This document shows, in pieces, positions 1-13,700 of a DNA stretch of 64,000 bases. Where the stretch lies: NCBI RefSeq assembly GCF_051020765.1, contig NC_134934.1, forward strand, positions 9,066,001-9,130,000, read 5' to 3'. The position numbers and the translations under genes were made by a program. Below the pieces are notes generated by a model. It ran no database searches and was not told where the DNA came from. It saw nothing but the letters and a program-made list of their open reading frames with translations. How positions within the stretch are numbered: position 1 is the stretch's first letter; each line of letters begins with the position of its first letter. The DNA is from Lasioglossum baleicum (lineage: Eukaryota; Arthropoda; Insecta; Hymenoptera; Halictidae).

Positions 1-281
1 TATACACGCTTATATATGATACAGTCATGTAACTTGTTTATGCGCTTGTATGTACTTGGACGTGTACATTGTATCCGAGGGGATAGTTTATAGCTACAGT
101 TGTTATAATAACCCGAAGACATTTTTCTTTGTCAAGTATATAATCAAATCTTCCTTCTAACTGATCTTTTTCAATCGTTTTTTTGCAGATGATTGTCTGA
201 AAGAGGTGTATTCAGACTTATCTGCACCCCCCAAGATCCTAACAAGTATTTCGAGAGATTTGAAGAGTAAAACAGAAAAAC
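1..281 (+). other. Leader region upstream of DPH6
   Basis: No coding sequence is seen. A pyrimidine-rich tract ending in CAG at 186-188 looks like a splice acceptor, so 189-281 is probably the 5' untranslated part of the first coding exon of DPH6. The sequence before it would then be an intron or upstream flank. This is inference from splice-site appearance only. Confidence 0.4.
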
Positions 282-3200
282 ATGAGAGTTGTTGCACTAG
301 TCAGCGGTGGTAAAGACTCTTGCTTTAATATGATGCAATGTATAGCTGCAGGCCATGAGCTTGTAGCTCTAGCTAACTTATATCCCGTTGGAAAGGGTAA
401 AATAATATGTACAACATTTTTTATGAATATCTAGTCTGCCCGTTTAATTACTACAGGCTTAGACCGACTAGATCTATTAATAACGAAGACATTCCGCATT
501 TTCCAGATGAACTAGATTCCTTTATGTTTCAAACCGTTGGATATCAGGGTGTCGAGTACATTGCAGAAGCTATAGGCTTGCCAATGTATCGTGAACCGAC
601 GTTCGGCAGATCAAAAATGCAAGAGAAATATTATTATCCAACAGAGAACGATGAAGTTGAGGATCTTTTTAGGCTGTTAAGTAAAGTGAAGGTAAATATA
701 AAATATTAATGTACGAGAGAGATGCACATCCAATTAATATGGGAACAACAAATTTTCGGATAATTCGTTGAATGTGATTACAGGAAAAAGAAAATATAGA
801 AGCTGTTTCGGCAGGAGCTATTCTAAGTGACTATCAACGAATTCGTGTGGAAAATGTGTAATTATTCAATGCGATTCTTTCTATATATAATATATTTTAT
901 AAATTGCGCAGGACGATCTACGCGAATCTATAAAAATCAAGATATCTAATACGGAAAGTTTACTTTTCAGGTGTAGTCGTTTAGGACTTGTTTCTTTATC
1001 GTATTTGTGGAGAAGGGAGCAAGATGAATTGTTGAAAGAAATGATAGAAAGTTCTGTAAACGCAGTTATAATCAAGGTAGCAGCTCTAGGCCTTGAACCA
1101 AGACATTTGGGTAAACCAATCTCCGAAATGCAATCTCATCTTGCCAAAATAGTAAGTAAGATGTCCTGGTGATTAATTTGACACAAAACATTCACTGTTT
1201 GAGTGGTTCCTTCTATTTAATTTACTGTTGGCTCTTATTCAAGTGCAAATAGACCATAAATATATCGACGCGAAACAACGTGTCATGTAAATAAAAGCTC
1301 AATATACGCGTCGATCGACAACAGAAAAGAATCGATCGAATGTTTAACGGTTTTTTCTTGCAGAAAGAAAAGTATGGTGTAAACGTCTGCGGAGAAGGAG
1401 GAGAATACGAAACGTTCACGTTAGATTGTCCATTATTTAGTAAAAGTATTATAATGTAAGTTCTAATATTTCCTCCCCGAAGGTTAAACACAAGTGATTA
1501 GTACAAGTTTCTGTTTCGCATTTTAGAGAGGAATACGAAAGCGTAGTGCATTCGAATGATAATATAGCGCCGGTCGGATATCTGAACTTCAAAAAAATAC
1601 ACGTACAAGACAAGAATGTAAGTGAAGTCTCGTTTCGTTCTTTTAGAGTTGTATGGTAACACCGGGGAAAAAACATTTCAGGATGGCATAGAAAGATTAA
1701 CGTTACAAGAGAGATTAAAGAATGTTCCTATTAAAGTCCCGTCTGATTACATCGCAGAGATTATCGGTCCAGAATTGCACGACGGATGTAATTTATCAGA
1801 AGATGAGAACGACGATCACGATTGTACAGATAGTAGTTTGAAAACGTCGAATTCTGGTAATAATTTTGAAAAAACATTGCGAGAAAAATCAAAAAAACCG
1901 TAAATCGTCCTGTGTAGGACATTAATATGCGGCTACGATACAGGTCAATTTAACCCACCGAGTCCTATGGAAATTTTATACGAGGAGGAAGACTATCCCG
2001 ATGTACCGGTAGTAAATAAGAATCAAACCGGCTGGTACTGGTTTGGCGGTATTGCTGGGAAACAGCCGGACCCGAAATCCGCGATGAGGGAGGCATTGGA
2101 GAAATTAAGCAGTAGGTAAACTTTAAGTTTTTCAAGTCACTTTTTCAGTTAATTCATTCTTTTTGTCTCTCTCTCTCTCTCTCTTACTCGCATCAATTTC
2201 AACACAAACAGTATACATACAGGGTGTCCCGCTATCTCTGCTACAACCGGATATGAAATAACAAATTATTTGGAATAATTTTTTCCTCAAGGTTCCTCTC
2301 GAAACTTCGAGGTCGTCAATCTTTTTCTAGTATGCAACTACACACATTTTTATTACTATGGCCGAGGTCAAGAAACCAGTGACTAGACTGCTGATTTTTT
2401 ACTCATTTACGAAGAAATAAAAATCTAAGAATACTGCCGTTGTTTTCAACGTAAAAAAGATTATTAAGGGATGAAACGAATTTTTATTTAACTGCTGCTT
2501 CCTCCAATCGATGCAGAATACTTTTACAAATAGTTTTGACTTGCTGCAAATACTTGGCTGCAACAGAGAGATTTTCGAAGTGAACTACAATATGTAGTTG
2601 CATAGAAAAGAGCATCAATGACTTTGAAATCTCGTAAAAATGACTTTGAGGAAAACATTATTCCATAATGTGTGTCTGCTTGATTGAAATAATTTGTCCT
2701 TTTGACATTTCGCGTCGTAACAGAGTTAGTGGGACACTCTGTACATATATATGTACATATATTCATCTGTATTGATAAAACGCACATGTATCGACTGTCT
2801 AGGTCTAGTCAAGAAGGAGAATCTTCAAATATCAGACATCGTTGCTGTAACATTGTACATAAAAGACATGTCGAATTACGTATCTATAAACGAAGTTTAC
2901 ATCTCGTGTCTGAGCAAAATAAATCCACCGGTCCGTGTATGCGTCGAGTGTCCGTTAAACGTGCACGTTGTGCTCGACGCTATAGCCTATAAAGAAACTC
3001 AAGACTGTGGTGATAAGAGAGTTCATAAACGACACACAATGCATGTTCAGAGCATAAGTCACTGGGCACCAGCGAACATTGGTCCTTACTCTCAAGCTGT
3101 TCGTGTGAGTGTACTATCGTTACAAAAACAAAAAACCAAACAAAATATATATATATAAAAAAAACGAATTTGCGTGCGCGTCTCTGTGTGTATGTGTAGA

Positions 3201-5456
3201 CGGAATGTGTGTATGTGCGCTGGTCCCTTGTACGCGCACGCACACACATCTAGTTTACAAAAAAAAGAAAGAAACATAACAGTGAGGTAAACAAAATCAC
3301 GTTTCTCTTTTCCTATAAAATGACAATAAGACATTAAGAGTTTGAATAAGTAACATATACATAAGTTGAACGTACCGAAGCGATAATGTTTACTAACAAA
3401 ATCCGTATGCACACTTTCTTTTGATTCTGTGCTTGAAACAATTGCAAATAAGTAACATCGGTGTATGTAGTGATAAATGGCGAATAACCGAAACACTTAC
3501 GATGATTCGACAGGTGGGTGATATTATCTCGGTTGCTGGACAAATACCCTTGGTGCCTGGTAGTATGACTATACTGGACTTGAACATTAAAAGGCAGTGC
3601 CGTCTGACGTTAAGGCATATAAATCGTATTGTTAAAGCTATGGATTCGAATACGCAACTCAGGGACATTGTACAAGGTATCTGTTTTTTGACTCACACTA
3701 GTTATATACCAGACGCACGGAAAGAATGGGAGAAACGAACAAATAACGCCATCGTCGACTACATTGTTGTACCGAACCTTCCGCGTGGTGCTCAGGTCGA
3801 GTGGTGCGTGTGGGCACATAGGGATAATAATAGGTTCGAATGTAAGTATTCACCAAAGGAAAAACACTTTTAACACAAACCGTACCGCGACCGGTCAAAT
3901 AACAGCTTTCAAATTGTTTATTTTTTAATTATTGAAAAGATGTGTGCTTCCATCTTAAGTTATTCAATGAATTTCTTTATTCGAGCACGTACAGTGACTG
4001 CCATTAATATTCGGACGCTCTAAAAAACGCGATAATCTTTTTAATATTGGACTATACGATTCAAACTTTTTTCGGAAGCTATAGAGCACTTAGTTCGCTA
4101 CAGGATGTGAAAAGAAATTTTTTCGAAAATTGCAATTAGTCGGAATTGCAGAGAAAATACTAAAAGATCCATTTTACAACTTTTTTCTGTGGGCCTATAT
4201 TGAAAATTTCAAAAATACGTTTTGTAGATTTGTTTCAATTAAACATATCCTGAAAATTTCGTCAAAATCGGTAGACGTTGCAATGTAAAGATGGTAAAAA
4301 TTGCAGATTTTCACGATTTTCGTCCTATAACAGCAGTAAATCTAAGAATTCTTACATCTTTCAATGACTGTCATTTTTCCCCGCATCAACCGATTTCGAT
4401 GAAACTTTCACACAGATTTACAAAACATATTTTTCAAAATTTCAATGTAGGCCCGCATAAAAAAGTTGTAAAATGCAACATTTAGTATTTCTGTTTAGTG
4501 TTTTTAAGAGGGTCCGAATATTAGTGGGAGTCACTGTATTATTATAAAAATTGTGAATCATTTAAAATCTAAATGAATCCAGTCTTGTAACTTTTATAAA
4601 GCAATATACATATCCTATACATTTTGTACCCGGTACGGTTAGTGTTAAGGGGGTAGACTCGTTTCGATAATGCATGCGATGAGGTTTTTTAGTAGTCAAC
4701 AGCGCTAGTCGCCCTCAAGGTCCTATTTTTACTTTTACGAGGCGTAATTTGCATTATTAATATGCAAATTACGTTGTGAAAATAGGAAATTTAGGGGCGA
4801 CTGCGGCCTAGATCGACCTTTTATCTAGCGCTTTTGGCTACTGAAATAAGAAGGCGTATCCCGCATCTTTGCAATCCTGGAAACAAGACTACGCCCTTAA
4901 AAATGTACTATAGTATATTCTTCTCGAAGAGAGATCTAATTACAAAAATGTTTGCTTGCAGATGAAGAGACTGGCAAATGTGTAGGTAATTTCAAAGTAG
5001 CAATAAGGCGTAGGTGGAACTACGAAAATAACGTTTCAGCGATCGTGTGTTACATGTCTACTGGTACATATATTTCTATTTGTTGTACAAGAATTTTGCT
5101 TTTTCCCTTTTATACGGATAAATGTAGAAAAGTTATATGTGTTTCGAACAGGTTCGTCCAATTCGACTGGCAATTTAGCTACAGAAACGAATTTGCCTTC
5201 TACAGAACTGACCGTTGGCGAACTAACAGAGGTGTTCGAGTACGTACTGTGCAAATTAACGAAAGGCTCGCAAACCGAGAACCCGGCTTGCAATCTGCGG
5301 ATCTTCTACAAGGTCGGTAGTTCGCCAGGACCGAATTTCGTTCAGGACGTGCTATCGAAGTTTTCTACGCGAAATTTAGTTACTACTATCGTACCGGCAA
5401 CGCACTTACACAATTTCAGTACCTTTTTGTCCATATGCGGTATCAGACACGAGTAA
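282..5456 (+). CDS. DPH6: Diphthine--ammonia ligase with C-terminal RidA-like domains
   Basis: Twelve coding exons: 282-396, 507-691, 784-857, 971-1151, 1364-1455, 1527-1617, 1682-1856, 1944-2111, 2803-3104, 3514-3841, 4962-5063, 5152-5456, giving 705 residues. DPH6 performs the last, ATP-dependent amidation step of diphthamide synthesis on elongation factor 2 in the cytosol. The N-terminal third is an adenine nucleotide alpha-hydrolase domain: the PP-loop SGGKDS lies at residues 8-13, and the block GLPMYREPTFGRSKMQ and the segment GEGGEYETF are typical of the family. Two YjgF/YER057c/RidA-like domains follow (about 320-460 and 470-620). This is the long architecture known from yeast Dph6 (about 685 residues); the mammalian enzyme ends after the ligase domain. 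The start codon opens directly on the MRVVALVSGGKDS strand. Introns 8 and 10 hold transposon-like elements. The exon 8 donor (GTAGGT) was chosen over a GTAAAC four bases downstream because only it keeps frame with exon 9. Confidence 0.93.
2219..2742. mobile_element. TIR element, CAGGGTGTCCC family, in DPH6 intron 8
   Basis: The left end CAGGGTGTCCCGCTA and the right end, read in reverse complement as CAGAGTGTCCCACTA, form terminal inverted repeats about 520 bp apart. No transposase reading frame lies between them. A decayed copy of the hAT-like TAGACTGC element (from about 2384) appears to be nested inside. The same terminal motif recurs at 42670-43008. Confidence 0.65.
3992..4536. mobile_element. 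TA-flanked MITE, mariner-like, in DPH6 intron 10
   Basis: Ends CAGTGACTGCCATTAATATT and, in reverse complement, CAGTGACTCCCACTAATATT, flanked on both sides by TA. No coding capacity. A diverged homologue of similar structure sits at 55465-56123 in a Spn intron. Both share internal blocks such as GCAGAGAAAATACTAAAAG. Confidence 0.75.
4649..4896. mobile_element. TTAA-flanked MITE (GGGGGTAGAC family), in DPH6 intron 10
   Basis: TTAA at 4645-4648 and again at 4897-4900 flanks an element that begins GGGGGTAGACTCG and is largely self-complementary; an inner stem contains GGCGTAATTTGCATTATT. A TTAA duplication is the piggyBac hallmark. Related copies are at 9699, 27207 and 37044. Confidence 0.75.
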
Positions 5457-7728
5457 ACGGCTGACATCGATGTTTACGTTTGTCAATTATTTATAAAAAG
5501 AAGAAACAACAAAAAAAAGAAAGAAAGAAAGAAGATGAGAATACTGTGTCGTAGAGAGGGATTGTAAAAGGAATTTTTATTTGCCTTTTAAATTATTTCG
5601 AATCAATGGGTACGGAAGCTAGGACAAATCGATTTTTAATATACAAATACAAAAAATAAAAAGAATCATTTAACGGCTATATGAAAGTTGACCACGGTTG
5701 TAAAACTTTATACATACACGTATATTCTAAATGATAATTTAAACTGTATCGGTGCTCGAATGTAAACATTATTTTCACGTTTTCTACTGGTCGAGCTTAT
5801 TGGGTTCGCTCGAGGAAATGAAATTTTCAGTTTGACACTTGTCCATAGTGTATTTATATTCGGCTAGTCAACGGGATACTGCGCGAGGATTTTCAATCGT
5901 TCTATGTCCCGTTAGTGTAAGTGTTCTACGTAATGCAAAGCACGTAAGTCGTTTCATAACATGTACTGTATATGCTACGCCTCATTTTTTGCTCAAGCTA
6001 TTTTTTATTTTTCTCATATTTCACGATACGCGCGGAGTGTTATGTGTGTGATTTTATGAAAGAATTTGGAAGCATGCACAGCCATTTTTATAGTAGAGCT
6101 CAAAGGATACGAAGATGAAATTTAACAAAAAGAAAAGGGGAAACGATGATGTTGCTATACGTCGTATCGGAGACGTAATATAGGTGAAAATTGCAAATTT
6201 TATTATTCGGTATGAGGAAGAGGAAACGATCTAGTTTATGCCCTTTTTAATCTCAACAAAAAGAAAAAAAACATATGAAATGACAAGCGGAAATGCGGGA
6301 TGCGTGCTCTACAGCAAATTGCTCTCCTCCCCCTTTCACTTTTCGAATGCTGCCGACGTTATTCCGCTGTTATTCAAACTTTGTATCGTAATGGCAGACA
6401 TGTAGCTTTACAAAAATGTTTAAAAAAAAAATGAATATCTACTTCGCAAAAGTATTGTATAAGTCCTCGGTAGTTATATTGCATATAACTGGTCTATGCT
6501 TTAGGGAGAAGTCTTGTACAAAAAAAAAAAGAAGAAGAAGAAGAAAACGACACGCAATATATTAGAATATTTTTGACGGTATAACATTTACGCAACGATA
6601 TGCCAAAGCTCGTATTTTGCAACTTGGTCATTGTTTTGAGAACGGTTTCGAATACTGTCATCCTCCTTTTTGATTTCTTTCTGTACATATATATTGCTAA
6701 ATCATGTAAAACATTCTTGCAATGTATTATAAAATGTAATTAGTTCGAAAACAAGACAATTGGTTATTGGTGTGGATATTAATGAATGATATGAATTTCT
6801 AACGATACACACGAGAAACAACGGAGCATACTGATTATGACGCGTGGAAACTACGTTACTATAAATATGTAAAAAAAAAAAAAAGATATTTGCAAACATT
6901 CAACTCTCGCAACAAAACACTATTCCGAGGATTATATTGCAAAAGAAAAATAAAGAAAGTGATATATATTTTTAAGAAATTGCAACGCGACGAGTTTTGT
7001 ATGTTATTATTATATTACCCTGTCTTCTCAAATACGTCTCAAATTTTATTATCTTTTCAGTTTTTTTTTTTAACAACATGATTTCAACTTACAAATCATA
7101 AGATTACCAATCTTTTTTCGTAAATCAAAGCAATTCACAAAAATTACTTACAACTTGTAACAAATATAAATACTTCGGACACTGCACATTTTTGTATGTA
7201 CACTTACGAAAGAGAACTAAAGGTTACTATAAAATTTGTATAATTCTGTAAAGCAGTCTTTCCATTATTTTCTCTTCTACTATTCACAGTACGATCGACT
7301 GTATTCTATTCGAAACGAAAATATTTCTTTAGATCGAAGTTCATGATACGGGGATTACAAATTATAAAAATGATTGGAATTTACAAAAGCTCTTACCAAC
7401 TAGCTCTGATCGAAACCAAAATGAGATTTCTTATATTTAAAGTTTTATCCGTAACTAACAATAAATCATCCATGTAACAAAACGTCGATACTCGAAATTG
7501 TTTTTCATCATACAATTATCTATATACATTCACGTTTTTCTCCATCCAAATATTCATAAAAAATATGTCCAGGACAACGAAAAATCACTAGGGACCTTCG
7601 ACGACGCGTTCACTGATCGTACAAATAAACAAAATTCGTCTATTGTATAGAAATCCTTTACACACGCGCGTTCACATTTTATACAGTTTCGCCAATTCGG
7701 ACAGAGATTGTTCACCTCGTATAGCACT
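5457..7728. other. Convergent intergenic region, DPH6 3' end to SAYP 3' end
   Basis: No gene is seen. The first part is the DPH6 3' untranslated region; an AATAAA at 5655-5660 is a candidate poly(A) signal. The rest is AT-rich with several A runs (for example 6421-6430, 6520-6545, 6871-6885) and presumably holds the SAYP 3' untranslated region on the minus strand, which I cannot delimit. Confidence 0.5.
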
Positions 7729-10700
7729 TTATGTTCTCATGGTTTTCGATACCAATGGTTTCACCATGTGCTGACGATTTGGCGCGCAGAAATCACACAG
7801 GTAATTTTTCCTGTCTAATGGAACCCCCTTGGTCTCCACGCACCCTGTAAAAAAAACATTACACATTGGTAATACCGAGATTTAATTCATAATCATTTTT
7901 ACCGATCTATAATCAATCTACGTAATCGTTGAACATTAATCTTCCGTTGTATTTTTCCTACCTGAACGCGCGTTCGAGAAATATCTTTCAGTAATAAAAA
8001 CATACTTGATGAGACATGCGAATGCGATGACATGCAATGGAAAGTAAGTATAGCAGAATTATATGGAATTTGTGTCAATACCTAAGTGCAGATATTTGTC
8101 ACATGCGCTGCAATGCACTAGATTCGCTTCCAGGTCGAGCCTTGGGGCAGTATGACACCGACTGCAGTGCGGGCAATAGCGACCCTTTCGCCATAGCCTT
8201 GTTATTGCATAAAGATTTATATGGTGTTAGTGAATACGGGCAAGGACTTGTTATAATACCAGAATTTACCAAGAGATGACTAACATTTCGACTCATAGAC
8301 TATACGATTTCTAAACCGCGAATTTCATGCGTTTATAGCACTCATTATTAGTTATTGTCTCAGAATATTCAACCCTTGTCCGTCCCTTGTATCAATCTCA
8401 CACAATTTTCCCAAAACAAGTTATGCAAAACTCTTCGTAACTTTTATTTTTGTTAATGCGAAACAAATCACCAAAAGACCTAACATGTAAATGTTGACTC
8501 ATCGATTTTAACCCTTAGCACTCGGGTGGTGCCTCAGAGTCATCACTAGAAATTGCTATACCATTATTCGAAATATAATATATTAAGTATCGTATGAGGT
8601 ATTATATCAATTTCATATCTATAAAAAGAAAAAATCATTTAGGTGTAGAAATAAGTTCTTTCCGTCGAATTTCAATCGTTTGCTTTGATCATTTTTTGCA
8701 AGATAATCTTTCGCTACTTTACCAATCTGCAGTACCGACATATTTAGGAAGAAACAAAACATTGTCGCAATCCAACAAACCTCACATTATATATCTCTTT
8801 CTAAATAAAACATTTATTTTACCAAAAAATCGGAAAGAACTTATTTTTCTACACCAAATAGAATGGAATTATTCTAGCTAGGAAGAAATGTTGAATTTTC
8901 CAGTTCAAACAGCTCCGAGTTCAAAGGGTTGATAAAAAGAAACATCGAAAAATAACTGTTTACCCCGGTTACCAGTTCGTGAAACGAGGGACAGACGAGG
9001 GTTAATAAACGAAACTAATTGTCTTTGATTCGAGCCTCTGTGCTCCAAGTCGTCAAGATTAATATTCACGTATTTAAACATATCCGCGGTCTAACGATTA
9101 CTTTATGTATGTGTGCATGAACAATCGAACATGAACGAACACAGACAATCATCTGTTGCATTGCAAGTGATCTTCAACATCCTGGAATTCGGATACTGTA
9201 GTTCCTTGCGAGCATTAGTCAAACAAATCTTTCGGAAGAGGAGTTTAAAGATTAGGATTAAGGAGATTGTAAAGCAAAGATGAAGCCCCGTGATTATTTG
9301 AAGATTTGCATTTTAGTATGTGTTCTGGATTAAACTCTCACTTTTCCACCTCACTGGAGAAAAGAATAAGCTTGACGTTTACTTACTTCGAGCATGGAAC
9401 GCACAGCGTTGAAACGTAGACGCGAGTATTTTTGTCACCCTTCTTGTACTCGTGCTGCCATTGAGCGACACTGTTTCTGTCGGAATTCGCACCCCCAGGT
9501 TCCCTGGAACCGCAGTTCGCACAAACTGCACATTCTTGACAGTGCCATCTTCCTTGTGGTACTCGTCGCAGTCCGACACAATAAATGTGGTATCTAGAAA
9601 TATATTTTAATAGAAACGTTAAGTTTATTTAAAAGGGAGAAGATAAATTTTTAATTAAAAAAGAAAGAAACTAATTTCGACCATTAAACATTGTTTAAGG
9701 GGGTAGACTTATTTCCAGGATTGCAAGGGTGCGAAATGCGCGTTCTGAGTTCTCAATAATGATCCCCAAAGATGGGGGTTTTCTCAAAAGTCGTACCTTC
9801 ACGTTTACGAGGTGTAATTTGCATTATTCGGCAGCATGTAGTTGTCGCAACTATATGAAAATAGCTGCATGCTACTGAATAATGCAAATCACGCCTCGTA
9901 AACGTAGAAATAGGACTTTTGAGGGCGATCGCGCCTAGATTGATCTTTTATCTAGCGCTTTTGGCTACTGAAGAATTCCATCTTTGCAATCCTGGAAACG
10001 GGTCTATCTCCTCAAGTAGAAAACGTACCCTCTATCACACATGTCGCAAAAGAGCATTTTATCTTCGTCTGCAGGATCGTGGCATTGAGCACAAGTTTTG
10101 CAGTCGGTGCATTGCCATGCGTACGATTGAATGTGGGGAACCATGTCCAGTGTTAAATCTATACACGACGGATGTACTGCAAGAAAGATTAAGATCATTG
10201 TTCTAGAACCATTGAGAAATGTGTATTCAAAAATATGATTACACTGTCCAACAAATTTCAACTTCTTTTTCGACGTTCCGATTTTCATAGAGTTGTTTGC
10301 GCTGATTCCAAATCTTAATTTTCTCCTCTCGAAAAATCGAAACGTTTTTTGGCTGTTGGATAGTGTTATCAGACTGCGGATTTTCATGCAAAATAAAAAC
10401 TTTCTACCTGAATAGCAACAAACTGGGCTGAATTAAATGTTTAATAGGTTGAAAATAATATAAATGTTTTTGCCGTTTTAAATCCGCAGTCTAATGATTA
10501 TGTTCGAAAGAATTACCGTGTCCACTACAAGTGCCACACTGTACTAATACTTCGTTCTTGCTGTTTTTATTTAACACTTTCAAGCACATTTTACACTTCA
10601 GTTTGACTTCATCTTTCGGAGCCACTACCTCCATATCCACATCGTCCATCGTCGACTGAGAACCTTCTGTGTCTTGAGTTCCCTCGCTAGAAGATGAACT

Positions 10701-13700
10701 ATATAAAGAAATAGACAACTATTTTTCCACAAGAAACATCAACACATAAAAACACTTGAAAATTCTGATACGAACCTCGAATCGTCCGAAGACGAATCGC
10801 TGTCGCTGTCGCTTTGAGATCCCTCCGACTGACTGTCGAACTTACGTTCGTTCGGTCTCATTGGACCGTATAAAACAGTATTCAAAGGATAATACCGCAG
10901 TTCAGCTGGTGTATATTCACGATAATAATCTGTGTATTGACCCGGTATTAATGCAACAGGATAATGACCGATTTTACGTTCCGCTTCAACTTTTTGCTGT
11001 TTCTTCGGCACGTGTATCGTGAAGGTTTGCAGATCTAAACTACACTTTCTATTCTCTCTGCGAGCTTTGTTCAGACTGATGTTCCAAGATAATGCAGACT
11101 GCACTGCCATTTCTGCCAAGTCGATTCTGTTCTTCTCTGCGTTCGCGGCTGCTGACAATTCTTTCTGTTTCTTCGAATGTTCTTTCACCTGTTTCTCGCG
11201 CATATGTTTCCTGTATTCTTCGTACTGGTCAGGGAAGTCGCTGCACATTACGTCTAATACTTCCGAACTGCATATAGCTGTTAAACCTGAGATAGTAATA
11301 AAAGATTTAACGTATTCAAATTGTTCTTATGTTTAGAATTATTAACCATACAGAATTCCCTTTCCTTTTATGTTTGCAACTAATCTTTTACTGTTCTAGG
11401 CTGTCAAAAAATATCGAAGTCCCTATTTTAATATACAGAGTGGTCCACCTAAATATCTCCTTTATTTGCGATGACTAGACAGTGGATCTTTATGCAGTTA
11501 TAGCAAAATTGAGTAGACGAAGAAGTACACGATTCTTACCCATATCACACATGGCTTCGCTGACCAAGCCATTTTCCCTCAAGTAATTCCTTTCTTCCAT
11601 GTCCACTACTCTGCGCTTCAGATCTGGGTACTTCCTCTTGAAAGACTTTACGCCAAGGTATTGGGATATTTGTTCTTGTATCATGAATGTTTCACCCTTA
11701 CGGTCAAGTGGCCATTCGTACTCAGCAATCTTGTCGACTGTAAAAGGTCCTTCGTCTGGATCAAAGTTGATCTCCATCCTTCGATTCTTCACCTTCACTT
11801 TTTCTGACTCTGTGGTCGCTGTACTAAGCACACTTCCCTGAGATTCTTCATTCACCATTGTCTCGGAAGCTGAAACATGTATCATCGAAACCTGGTTTAG
11901 CTATTGAGAAAACATAACCAATTAAAATGTTCTAATGTATTCTACAATTTTAATAAAAATCTCTACACCGTTTGGGATTAGTGCATCACATAAAAAAGTT
12001 CCATGTCTATTATGATAATCAAAGAAAACAGAGGTTAAGATTGTCTATACATTCAACATTATACTTAACGATAAATGTCAACATTATTCCAGCTTGAAAG
12101 ACAAAGTATGTAAAAACTGTATACACTTGGCGTAAATATTTTGCTAACCATCATGGTATCAAAATTCTGTACGCACTAACGTCCATTATGGCCCGAAGCA
12201 ATAGCGCATTTTGCCTTCGATTGAAATAAAACTATTTCACATTTAGGTACTTGAGAGATGTTAGGACACAAGAAAAGATCTATTTATAGATACCTTGGTT
12301 GGAGGTCTACCAATACATTTGTCTTTTGATTTAGTTTAGGTATATGATGAGCAATGCTTATATTTTCTTACTGCTACTATAAAGATAATTTGTAGTACCC
12401 ATTAAGAAGCCAACGAAACGTGCTTCTCGAACAGTGTTTAAGCAAATATAATAATATGTAAATATAAACGTCAATATGTATCATTATATCGTTCCATGTT
12501 CTTAAATTTAATGTAAACAGTAGCGTATCGAATACAGTGGAATGCAATGTGCAATATGTAAAGAAAAGTCTGACGTGGATGGGTACCGATAAATCACGAA
12601 GAAAGCGAGATAACGAATAATACAGAGAATCGATTCGCGTACCTGGTGCAGAAATATTTCTAGCTGGGGTTTGAGATCTTGAGCCGGATTCCGCGCTCAT
12701 TCTCGTTTCTTCGTCTATCACCTGCACGGTGGATACATTCTCATTTTGTTTCCCGGTCGTTTCCGGTACACGTTTCGATGTCGGCGTCAACCAGTTCTGC
12801 GGTCCTGGAGGTACCAGCGTATCTTTATTTTCAGACTTCGCAGTTTCCATTGTCTTATCGGACTTCTCGTCGGAAGTTTGCTTTGCCGGTGCAGTTTTCT
12901 GCATTTTTTCAGAGACTACATCTACCGGCTTTTTATCTTTCATATTATCTTTAGACTCGTTTGTTATCGGTTTGGACGCATCATTGCTTGGCTCTAAATC
13001 TACTTCTGGTATTTGCTTGCTCGCTTCTGCTATCAAGTTTGTAGAGTCCGGAAGCGTTGCGCTCAATGCGATTGGAATTTTCGAAGCATCAAGCTTCTGT
13101 GATGCAGCTTTCTTCTCAGCTCTGGCCGTAGAAGCGATTTTGGTATCTGCTGCAGGCTGTTTCAGAGCTTTGTACAGTTCGGACGGCTTTGCTGGCGACT
13201 CGTCTTGACCGGGAGGACAGTCAATCGTTATTACCGCAGTCGTTGATGCTTCTATCACAGTTAAGTCTTGCTCTATTTTAGGCTTCTTGCCTGTCTGTAT
13301 ATCCGTGCTGTCTAACTTTCTTTTCCCACGACCTGGAATAGCAAGAATAGGTAAAATCATTCATCGTATGCAAGCTCGAATCTATTCAAATGTATTCGCC
13401 ACATATTTTAACACTGGATTAAATACTATTTAATGTGATGTGCATCTTTACAATCTCATTAATCACGAATTAAAAATATTAGACCCTTTATATAAAAATA
13501 TTAGAACGCTTTAAAAGCGAACAAGATATTTAATACCGTATAAAATACACACCTCGTCCTCTACCTCTTTTGGGAGGTGCGTAACTCTTCTGATTCCTGC
13601 AAGTCCTCTTAGGCCTCTCATTCTCTCTGGACTCTACTTGCGGAGCTTGCAAGTGTTGTTGCATCTGTTGAGGGTCATTCAAAGACAACGGTCCCCCGGA

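Noticed and set aside
457..506. Earlier acceptor for DPH6 exon 2
   Set aside because: Using CTACAG at 451-456 breaks the frame; the TTTTCCAG ending at 506 gives the conserved DELDSFMFQTVG directly after GK.
12377..12642. C-terminal continuation of the SAYP exon 2 reading frame
   Set aside because: The frame runs past a good GTACGC donor at 12642 into sequence unlike the family; joining to exon 3 keeps both frame and homology.
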